Assembly: GCA_013399115.1 (NCBI GenBank)
Contig: VXAA01000915.1
Coordinates: forward strand, 146,255-210,254
DNA length: 64,000 nucleotides
Origin: Anseranas semipalmata
Lineage: Eukaryota; Chordata; Aves; Anseriformes; Anseranatidae
Reading direction: 5' to 3'
The translations under genes and the position numbers were made by a program. Positions 11,339 to 64,000 of the stretch are shown one piece after another. A model generated the notes under the pieces. The model saw only the letters and a list, made by a program, of their open reading frames with translations. It was not told the DNA's origin and did not search any database. Positions within the stretch are counted from its first letter, which is position 1. Every line of letters begins with the position of its first letter.

Positions 11339-12945
11339 AAAATTTCTAATAAGAAAAACTTCTCTTCCTTAGAAAAGTGTGAGAATATGTCTTCTTTCCT
11401 GCAGTGTAGTATAGAGCTGCTAAACAGTTACTACTTTGTAAAGCAGAAGAAATGTAAACGAGGCCTTTTCAAACTGAAGGTTCTTACCCATGCCTGTCCT
11501 GGATATTTTCCCTCCAGCTCCACGAGCAACCTCTGCCTCCAGCTGACCAGCCCCAGCAGGCGGGAAGGGCCCGGCCGCTCCTGGTGGCCCAGGGGCTGCC
11601 ACCCCGTGCTGCTGCCGGCCGAGCGGAGCTGCCAGGCGCTCCCTGTGGACCCCGGCCCCTTTCGGTCCCTTATGGGGAGAGGCGGCAGCACCGGCCCGGT
11701 GTCCCCGCTCCCACTGAGTCAGGACCTTGCGTGCTCCTGGCACAGAGAGCCAGCTGGCTCTCAGACTTCTCCAGGAGGAAAAGCGGAGGTCCGAGCAATC
11801 TCGCTCCCCTTTTAAAACCACCTCCTGCATTAAATGGCCTGCAACATCGATAATCTTCATTTCTCGCTTTAGCGCTTCTCCCTGCCAGCACACTCCCTCA
11901 TCGCAATGAGACACGTTTAGTTTCACAATTATTTTCTAATATCTTGTGCTTATCAGCTCTGTCTCTTATGCAAACAGCAGCAAAACAAAGCACGGTCCAA
12001 AAGACAAAAGTTGACGGCCCGAAGAGCTGAAAGCAGCGGCTAATGCACGCGTCCCGGGAAAGGTGCAGGACAGCGCGGGTATCTCAGGAAAACATCGAAG
12101 GCCTGCAGGCAGCACAAGGCCAGACGCCCGGGCAGCAGCAGACAGGCAGCGGGTGGCTGACCACAGTCACGTTCAGCTTCTGCTTCAGCGCGGAGCCAAG
12201 AGCCTTGTGCTCTCCTCCTTTAGCTCGGCTTTAGTGTCTTTCTTCCGGTTAGAGTTCTTGCTTGTCCTCTCTTGCTGCTTCTCCTGCGGCACAGCACGCG
12301 GAGGCAAAGCAAGGGAAGCAGGGGCAAAGAAGTAGCAGGACCCCAGACCAGGATATTTTGGTGTCCTTCAGCCCCCAGCGACCAAGGTAAGTCCCAACTA
12401 CTTTATCCCAGGGCTTCGACTGGAGCCAGCTGACTGCATTGTATAAATCTTGAAACTGTTTTATAAAGCCTTGTCAAGTATAAACTTAACATGTGCTTCA
12501 TAGCTCCTAAAAGGGTAATCAGCTAAAATTAGTTCATTCTGAAATCTTTGGACCACTTTAAGACCAAACAATCCCCCAAATTCTCCCCTCCCCGAAAGGA
12601 CCATAAACAGTCAATAATTTATATGAAGTTTAAATTTAAACTAAAGACATTTTAAATATATTACAACAAACAATATATATACGCAATGCTGTAAGGACAG
12701 AAAACTCAGTATCTCAGGTCAGGGGACTCCTACTTCGTTTGGTCTTGAAAGTACCCATAAATCTCAGATTTCTGCTCCTTTGGCTCCCAGCACATTTTCC
12801 TCATTTGTTAATGAGTGAAAACCTACTCCCAAGAGTCCTCAGTATAAAAATAATCTGTTTAGGATTCAGTCACTCCAGGGAAATGGGAAAAAGATAAGTA
12901 CACACTTCCGAGAAGAGGAAAGCTTCTGTGAGAACATACAAAACT

Positions 12946-12953
12946 TATGTACA
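12946..12953 (-). promoter_or_regulatory. INSR: Pumilio response element candidate
   Basis: Minus-strand TGTACATA fits UGUANAUA. It is the second such motif in the presumed 3' UTR, about 580 bases after the stop codon. Confidence 0.35.
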
Positions 12954-13003
12954 AAAAAGAAGCGTATATTTTGCTATACGTATACACCCCACATATATAT
13001 ACT

Positions 13004-13035
13004 GCACACACGCACACGCACGCACACGCACGCAC
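13004..13035. repeat. CACACG/CACG alternating microsatellite
   Basis: A run of strictly alternating purine-pyrimidine CA and CG dinucleotides, the kind of sequence that can adopt Z-DNA, about 500 bases after the INSR stop codon. Confidence 0.85.
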
Positions 13036-13536
13036 CCCTGGGATTTAACCCATTTAAAAAGTATGAAAGCAGCAGCTATTGGTCAATCTGAGGATCTGGC
13101 GCGTCTGACTGATGTGTTGAATCCTTCAGCTGTAGTGAAGAGTATGCCTGAAAGCCTGGAATTCTACTGGAAATGCTTTTGTCCTGCAGAAGTTTTGTTC
13201 CGCACCGTTACGCTGTAGCTCAGATACCAGCAAATTTCATGTCTTTTGTTGGCAAACGTGGATGCTCCTCCTTTAGTTTAACTTACACGGTCGCTTCCTG
13301 TTTTGAAACCATGGTTACAGAAAGGACAGCAGCCATGGAAACCTTTTCCATTTATGTTCACAGATAAGTCCACTGACAACCAGTCAACTTGGCAAAAAAA
13401 AAGTATTAATCATAAGATGATTAAAAATCTGAAGAGTCTGTAGATGTGTGTCATACACTGTGGCAGCAATAAAGAGTCCTGAGATTTGTGGAGGGGGGAA
13501 AAAAGCAGACACAACCCTTGGGCCAAACAGGAAGCG

Positions 13537-56311
<42,775 letters not shown>

Positions 56312-59300
56312 CTGGAAGGCAAATAACAATGCTATTTATTTATTTTTAAAAAGATAATTGTCTTAGTTTTCTAAATACACCCGTTTTTCCAGCCGTACCA
56401 TAATATATAGCTACATTCAGCATATGTGGCTAGGTCCTTTCCAATAAAGCATGCTTCGAGCGTTAAGAAATAAACTGTTGGGAACACTCCCTGGTATATG
56501 ATTACAAAATAGGACTGAAAGAGTATTTCATAATTTTTTCTGCCATCTTGAGTTTCTGGATATTACCTCTATCATGACTGGAGCGGCAACACCAGCCCGT
56601 AGACGTCATTCGGCGTTTACAAAGTAAGAGGTGTCTATGCAACAGGGTCTGTTTTCTTTAGATAGTTGCCAGCGACACACCTACCTCATCCCAGATTGTG
56701 CAATTAATGCCAGTGGATTAGAGGGAGCAATTTAGAATGGTTGCAGGGAGGGGAAGATAGGAAAAGAATAATGGCTAGGAAATGGTAGGACTCCGGAAGA
56801 GAAGGAAAAAAAACTGGAAATACACACATGAAAGAATAGAGCCTATATTCTCGCCCAGCCTTTGCTGACAGGGATAATTTACTACACCAGTAATTTTTGC
56901 CCCAAGCATTCTTTTCAGATTAGGTGGCACTTTTTCTTTTTTTTTTTTGGTTATTATTTTCCAAAGGTTGCAAATCTCCCTGCCTTGACTATCTGGACAG
57001 TTTGTTTAGTACAACCAGGAACCCAAAGAACTGGCAAAGCAAACAATGATACAAAGCGAAAGGTAGAAGGGAAATGGAATAACACAAATCCTGGCACCAG
57101 CAAAAGTAGGCACAGAAGGAAAAACGTTTGGATGGGGAAAATTTTAACTCTAATCACAGGTAAGGAAATCTAGAGCACCATGTCTGCGTAACGCAATGAA
57201 AGCCCCAGCAATAACCCTTTAAAAAACAAATTTCATAAAACATACAGCCAGACCTTAACACTTAAGGGAGAATGCCAGTGGAAAGGGAAGCCAGTCTGGT
57301 GACACAAGCGTGCAAAACAACCACTTCCCTGGCCTGTCCAGGTGGATTTTTATTTATTTATTTTATTTTTTAATTTAAGACTGTACCCACTTTAGGAGTT
57401 CTATCTTTTGACTACAGATGAGACTACCGCACACACAACTCCCCTTGGGAGTTAAAAGCACGGGATATTTACTTTTTTGTCACTGTATATGAAGTCCACT
57501 GACTATAAAATTAAGCTTCAAGAAAACACTTAGCAATAATCAGGGCTTACAAGATTAATGCATACGCAGATGTTCGATAGTTACAATTGTCCGACTCCTC
57601 GTGGTTGTACAAAGACCACTGCCGTGTGGGTTAAAAATAAATTCTATGCTAATGTCTTAATGATTATTCAAAAATTTGCTCAACTGCAATAAAAAAAAAA
57701 TAAAACTGGCAGCACTAATATAGGATTCAGAGCAATGTTATTGCCCAACAGGATTTTTGGCACTGTATCCAAGCCGTTTCATAAATTGCTTTCTGGAAGA
57801 AAAAGCTAACGCACACAGTGCATCAAGGACTGCGGGTGTACTTCTTAGAGGTGGGGAAGGAAATCTGAAGACCAGCTAGGAGCAACCTCTTTGCCCCAAA
57901 AAACACTGCAGCCAAACTGGAAGCAAACCTAGAAGAAATTTCATCAGCATAACAAGGATGACTTTTTTTTTAGTAACAATTAAAATCAGAACATTTGTAC
58001 GTTATTCCAAACTTAAACTGCCTGTGCTGAGAAGCTATCGGCTTCGCTATGAGTGCGCTACAGCTTCTAGCAAGCATCTGACATTCAATCAAGGAGGAGG
58101 AATTGGTGGGAGCATAATCACTGTTGATCAACTGCTGCCACATGGAAAAGCTTCAACAAACCTAAAGAAGAGCTGGAGAAGAACAAAATAATTCCCAGCC
58201 AGTCACAAACGGCGAAAGAGAGAAGCTACGGGGACTTCTCCCCAGGTTATTTCTTACTGAAAGGCTTGTGTCTCATCACACAGGAGAATATTTTCTATTA
58301 AAGTCAAAAATTAAGGAAGCATTTATATGCATTCTTGATTAAAAACAACAAAAAAAAATAATCCTGGACCCAAAACCCTTCCCATCGGCCAGAAATGAGC
58401 CCGGCCTGGAGGAGCCATCCAGGGAGGGAACCGCTCCAGCAGCCCACATCCACGCACCCGGACAAGTCGCTGCCCTGCTCGGGCGAGGAAGGGATGTGCA
58501 TTCAGCAAGGGTTCTTGGAGAGCATTCTCTGCTTCTATCTAGCAACAGGCTGATCCTCTGCACTGCCAGAGTTCACTGCACTCATCACTCTTCTATATAC
58601 TCCAAAGAAGTCAAATTACGCTGCTTGTGACTCTGATCCGTATCACTAAGGGCTTCTAGAGATCACTAATACAACAAGTAGTGCTGGTCCTGGTCCAAAC
58701 AGCCAGAAAGCAGCTCAAAGATTTCCCCATCTCCTCCAAAGACGCAATGATTTAAACACCCACGCAGGGTACAAACCCCCCTGACCTTCAGTGTTCCCCG
58801 TGCTGAAGCATCCCCCACTGCAGCTCGCACAGAAGGCAGCCAGGGGCTGAGACAGACAGATATTTCACGAGGTGTGTGAAAGAGCAGTTAGCTGAAGCTG
58901 AATCTAGGAAGAGAGGTGATGCTTGCGAGTAAACAGCAAAGCATTTTGAAGGGTTAAATAATTGTATTAATCTACCAGAGCTGCAAGTACACATCCATAA
59001 TCCATCAGCTCAGTTTGCTTTTTAGAACTATTTTTGTATTTTTGGCCAATTCTAAACTCTCATACAGAAAGCATTATTTGTGAGTAGTGCTGCCAGCACA
59101 GACCAGACAGGAGATTCCACACGCCCCGGCAAACCAGGATGTGACCCGAGTTACTCAAACTCTGCTGCTTTCAAACCTGAGCAATAGCATGCAATAAACT
59201 GGTACATTGTCAGCTGTGCTTAAGGGGCTCCAGCACTGGGAGCTTCCGACCAAGTCCTTGTAACAGAAGGTGATGTCAAACACTGCAACATTAGCCTGGC

Positions 59301-60082
59301 ATAGAAACTTAAAAGGAATTTAAATCAAATCAAAGGCTTGTTTCCGAAACAAACAATTGAATAAAAGGCTACTAGGATTGGAAATCTACAAAGATTAAAA
59401 GGCTTTATCCATTTTTTTCCAGATTTAGAGAAAATTACATTTAAGAATTATTTTTCATTATCTACTTCAGTTTATTTTTTAAGTGATACATATCACCACA
59501 GTATCTGAACTTCTTTTTTAACGCCTCAAGGATCCAGGAGAAGAATAAGGAGTTACAACCATCTGAAACAAAATCTGCTTTTCTGCTCTAGGGTCCTTCC
59601 TCAATCTTTTCCTGCTTTTGAATTCTGTTCAGCAGTTTGCATCTTCTGTTCATGCAGCAGCTGCTGAAGTCGCCCATAAATTTATTGTTACCAAGACAAG
59701 AAGCAGTTTTAAGCAAAGTAATAAGTGGTTTTCCACAGCTTCTCTCAATAGTATTCTTTCTGCTGGGACAGGGGAATTAGCCAACGATTCAGTATGAAGG
59801 CTAGTCAGGTTTGATCCCAGAAGGAGAGCAAAGCTGAGGAGTCAATTGTGAGAAAGACAACCTGGTTCCAAAAAAACACAGAAATCAGCTTTCAGCAAAA
59901 TAACAATCTCAAGCTGATTCTCTAGTAGTAGGCCCAAAGCTATTCCTGTTCAAACTACTGGCAAAACCCCCACTAAACGCATATTCCTAAATTTCAGCAG
60001 AAACGGGCTCCATGTCCAGCAGTACAGCACTACACCGCCAAAGAAGAAACCTCCATCCCTAGCTAACAAGCTATTCAAAGTT

Positions 60083-60107
60083 AAAAATAATAATAATAAT
60101 AAAAAAA
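60083..60107. repeat. (AAT)n microsatellite
   Basis: AAT trinucleotide run followed by an A-run in intron 1. Confidence 0.7.
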
Positions 60108-63100
60108 CATTATAGACACGTTTCATCAGACCCCCAAGAAAAAAAGTTGCACGTCATGTTTTTTTTTTAAAAAACAAACAAAAAAATCCCAGGATGCTAA
60201 GCCTCTTGAACAAACTAGTTTGGTAACAACCTTCAAGTACTGAATGCAGAAGCTAGATGTGACGGCAGAGGTTACTTCTCAAGATGCAGCCCAACCAGGG
60301 GAATAGCTGGAACTTAAGCCTTGTTTATAGTAAACTAGTTGGATACCAGACCTTAATGATTCACTGCCTCAGAGCTCTGGCTCTTTAACAATCAAGACTG
60401 GGATAATGTCGGATTACGCAGAAAGAACACAAACCATTTAAGACAACCATTAGTTAATTATGCATTTTATAGTGTTCACTGCCTACTTGAATAAATGAAT
60501 TATTTAGGAAAAACTGCACTCACTGATTAAGTCAAAAACTTGGCAATTCTACATAATGCTGACTTGTACAAGGAAGTATTAGGGAACTGGAAAAAGGGCT
60601 TTTAGGTGTTTCTTGGGATAACTGCTGAGACAGGAAAGCATCTTGCTAAGTGACAGGCCAGCAGAAAGGACTGCAAGACAGCTCCTAGCCTACTGTAGTA
60701 ATAGTTTAATAAACAGAGAATATCTAAAAGCAAAACATTCATTTTTAAACTCTGGTTTTCCACCTCAGTCATTTAGATCTGAGCAATGAAGCAAATTCAG
60801 ATATTCACTCAAAAGTGAGTCTGTTTATAAACCTCTAGCCTGCTCGGGTAACATCTTGGATGGCTGTTATCTTTTACTACGCAAGCCAGTGTTCCTGAAC
60901 TAAGGGCAAACCTGTCACAGAGGTTGCTTTCTTTACTGCCAAAAGCATATATAACCTCCCAGTCTGGCCTATAAAGCCTTGTTTACTACATCATCATGCT
61001 CTCCACATTCAAATCAAAACAGAAATGGAAATTAAGACTCGTGCTGCTACGTTTTCCATGCAAAAATACTGGAAGCAATAGCACTGGAGTGACAGCATCC
61101 CAGGACCATAGGAGATCAATCAGGGAAGCGTGCAGAAGTCAATGCCAGCAGACCTTAGGATCCTTATTACTGCAGAGGAAGCGGGAGCAGATCTGGTGTG
61201 TTGTCAACATCAACATAACCTACGTTCTGCAAGACGGCCACCCCAAAATCGACCTCCAGAAAGCTTATGCGTTTTACAGACTATTCAGAGCGACAGTGAA
61301 CGTACTGCCCCTCTCTAAGGCAGCGAGAGAGCACACTGGGCTAGCTGGTGGACGCGGCTGTTGCCTGGTTCCGATACAGCCCTGCCCTGCTGCAGTTACT
61401 TCTTCTACTTTAAACTCCCGGGAGCAACATTTCATTCTAGACCAAGTCCCTCAAACATTAAAAATTAACACAGGGTTGAGATGAGACAAGAGACCAGCTT
61501 CTCAATGAGTTTACGAGCACGCAAAACAAAACTGTATGAGCCAGAAATAATAACACAGAAGCAAATTATTTTAAACTGCTATTATTACAGAAATAAAAAG
61601 TGGAATTTGTCCCACCTAATTTTGGTGCAGAGAGCTCAGCCAGATTTCTAACTCCCACCACCAGCAACAGGCAACAGAGTACAAGTACAGTGACCAGGTT
61701 TAGGTGAAAAGTTTAGCAGAGGAGGAAGCATACTCTAACCCCTAGTAACTGTATTGATTAGCTTTCTACTAATTCCAAAAGCAGCCCAAAGTAAATGGCT
61801 CATTTGATAGATGCCTAAAACCAGGTGAGGTAAATCCCACCCTAAATACCATAGCTAACGAACTGACATGTGCGAGTCATGTGAGAGATTTATTTCAAGA
61901 AGTTGCATTATGTTTACACAGTGATAAAGGAAAAAAAAATAAACCTGCTTTTCTTAACTAAAAAGGATGTGTGTATCTTCATGGTGTGTGCAGGTCAGGT
62001 CTCCTTCCCTTAGCCCTTGCTTCTAAACCTCTCGGTCACTTCTGAACCCACCAACTAACTTCAGTCAAATGTAAAAGAGGAAGAGAGCATGCACACATAC
62101 CATATTCCCAAACACTCATGAAAACTGGGGATGGGTTAAGGAGGAAAAACCTCAGCATCTCCATCAAAAGACAGCTTCAGGCATGAACAAACCCTCCATC
62201 CAGTCTGCCTGCTGAACACACTACACGCTGCTTTCGCCCCAGCTCTTAGCAGATGCAAGAGGAACGATGGAGTTGTCTAAAGCAAGTAAAGGGATGAGAA
62301 GGATAGAGGGCACAAGAAATACTACGGTTAGGCTCAGAGACTGGGGAATATTGTCACTGGAGAGCAGCGTTATTGTGGGGCACGTTTGTACAGAATGCAG
62401 GACGCAAATCTCCAAGAAAGCAGACTTCATTAGTTCCGTTGCTCAGGGAACAACTTGTTTGCTTATGCAACTATTGTGCATGCATTTACCCTTCCAGCCA
62501 CTCTGATGCAGGCCTTCACGTTAGCGTGTTGTTTTCAATCCACACTGTGGTGCTGTATGATCTGATCATTCTCAGAAAATGGAGTCAAACACCAAAGTAG
62601 CTGAAAACCTTTTGAATTAGGGACCATATTGTCTGACTAGGCTGTAAGACACTTTGAAAAGTATCTGCACTGCATACATGATATAAAGATATTCCACCCC
62701 AGATTTTGCTTTTATATCCTGTACATCGCTCCTGTCTCTCCATCCATAAATTGGAGAGCGTATTTTCTTACCACGTAGTAATACAGCAAAGATTAAGCAG
62801 TTATGATCATATTCACACTTGTTACCAAAAAAGCAGAATACACTTTGAAGTCAGTAAATAAATAAATAAAAAGCTTCAGTACGGTGGTAATAATAATGTT
62901 TTCAAATTAGGAACTGCTGGACTAAAGTTGTGTTTGTATTTATTATTAGTGCTATATGTCAACTACCTTCTCCATTCCTCTGTTGGTAATGGGCGGGTTT
63001 GTACATGCTTGCCAGCTATAACTTACCCTCCCAAGTTACAAACATATCTGTAGTCTCTTTTAGGGCTTCTAATGTAAAAACACTGTATTAGGAAGAAATT

Positions 63101-63724
63101 AGGTGTTTCTGAAATACGTAACTTGTCAGATTGCTGTCTTAAAGTTATGCCCCACTTTATTCCCTCAATATCATCCATGTTTTAAAAATGCCCACGACTG
63201 CATTATCTGCACTTGAAGCAATTCTCTTGCTATTGCCTTTTCCAGTGGGAAAGCTAACAGGTAGACCACAGGATTGGCTATGGGATAGACAGTTTAAGTA
63301 TCTAGTTACTTCTCTTTAAATAAATGTTCCTTTTATTAAAAGAAATCTGAAAACATCATCCAACATTAAAACCTCTCACTAGAGCAGTTTCTTAAGCGGG
63401 TTTATTCAACATAACCCATCAAACCAGCTCATAAGGCTTAAACTCATGTCAGCCACGAATTTTAAAAGTTCGCCACCTCCAATTCACCATCTTTATATCC
63501 CTGCCTCGTATTTTACAAGACGCTGTTTAAACGCAGATCCCTACCTTCGAGCTTCATCCCCCTTTAATACTTGTGGATTTGAAAGATTACCTACAAGTAT
63601 TCCTGTGGTTAATGACAAAACCTCCCAACTCTAAGCCTTGCCACACTAAAAGCCTCCTGAAACTAGAGCTTGTTTTGAAACCAGCCTAAAAGAGAAGTGC
63701 CAGGGAGCTACAGTTACCATCTTG

Positions 63725-64000
63725 TTCCACATCAGGAGCCGGGCAGGGGGAGCCGGGCCCTTCCCTTCCCTCCCGCCGCCCCGCGCCGAGGCAGCGCCCG
63801 GGAGGCCGGGCACAGGGGAGCAGCCGAGGCTGGCAGCCCCCTCCTTTAAATATAGCAGAGGCCGCTGCCCGGCACAATTACACCCTCCGCGTTCCCAACG
63901 CCGCATTTGAGAAACTGCCTCGCAGCCCGGCCGAGCGACGGACCCGGAGGTTCACGGCGTGCCCGTGAGTAAACATTACGGCAAACCGGGCAGCCGGGGG
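63725..64000. promoter_or_regulatory. CpG-rich segment with TATA-like box at window edge
   Basis: GC-rich, CpG-dense DNA begins near 63,735 and continues to the last base. A TATATTTAAA on the minus strand (63,845-63,854) lies about 30 bases from GC-rich sequence that could start a minus-strand transcript, and the same element reads TTTAAATATA on the plus strand. It is probably the edge of the INSR promoter CpG island or an alternative first-exon region; the coding part of exon 1 is not in it. Confidence 0.4.

Larger units (their letters stand above)
7290..13536 (-). other. INSR: Presumed INSR 3' untranslated region
   Basis: From the TAA stop down to the poly(A) candidates the sequence is mostly AT-rich, shows no further conserved coding, and carries motifs typical of long 3' UTRs on the minus strand: a let-7 8-mer, two UGUANAUA Pumilio motifs and an AU-rich nonamer. 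Mammalian INSR also has a multi-kilobase 3' UTR. GC-rich islands interrupt it at about 8590-8760, 9640-10130 and 11490-11760. Extent is inferred; an earlier end near 8.1 kb is possible, and nothing excludes splicing within it. Confidence 0.5.
56312..64000 (-). other. INSR: INSR intron 1 (partial)
   Basis: At least 7.7 kb upstream of exon 2, AT-rich until about 63,700. It contains T-runs, an AAT microsatellite at 60,083-60,107 and only short ORFs. No signal-peptide exon ending in the required phase-1 donor was found on the minus strand, so exon 1 lies beyond the window. Confidence 0.75.

Noticed and set aside
63646..63906. Minus-strand 86-codon ORF in the CpG-rich edge as the INSR signal-peptide exon
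   Set aside because: It has no hydrophobic signal sequence and no donor in the phase needed to join exon 2.

Overview
This 64 kb window is vertebrate, almost certainly avian, genomic DNA dominated by one gene: the insulin receptor gene INSR on the minus strand. The assignment rests on twenty coding exons, all with GT-AG boundaries, that join into one open reading frame of 1,328 residues plus a TAA stop. That frame covers the whole mature receptor except the signal peptide. The C-terminal tail, with its YTHM motif and [11 protein letters not shown] segment, separates INSR from its paralogue IGF1R. The bird assignment rests on two CR1-type LINE fragments, short introns, and the lack of the mammalian alternative exon 11. 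The species cannot be told from the sequence.

Layout from low to high coordinate. Positions 1 to about 6,950 are GC-rich 3' flanking DNA with no gene I can name; long open frames there look like composition effects. At about 6,950-7,320 the sequence turns AT-rich and holds poly(A) signals facing both ways around a T/A tract. From about 7,290 to 13,536 lies what is most likely the long INSR 3' UTR, with a let-7 8-mer, Pumilio motifs and an AU-rich nonamer. Coding exon 22 starts at 13,537. Exons 22 to 12 (C-tail, kinase, juxtamembrane, transmembrane, FnIII-3, beta-chain start) are packed into 13.5-19.9 kb. A 4.7 kb intron follows where mammals carry exon 11. Exons 10 to 4 (alpha-CT, insert domain, FnIII-1/2, L2) lie at 24.5-30.4 kb, exon 3 (Cys-rich domain) at 32 kb, and exon 2 (L1) at 55.8-56.3 kb after a 23.5 kb intron 2. 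The remaining 7.7 kb is intron 1; its far end is CpG-rich and reaches the window edge. Exon 1 (signal peptide) is not in the window.

The exons make one protein: a disulphide-linked alpha2-beta2 receptor tyrosine kinase cut from a proreceptor at RKRR. Differences from human INSR visible here are: no exon 11; a five-residue shorter start of exon 17, which gives an IGF1R-like juxtamembrane join; three extra C-tail tyrosines; and small one- or two-residue length differences in exons 3, 4, 12, 13 and 15. Comparisons with human INSR and IGF1R are from memory of those proteins, not from an alignment run. No previously undescribed system was recognised; the main open points are regulatory (intron 2 CpG cluster, CpG/TATA segment at the right edge, convergent poly(A) signals).
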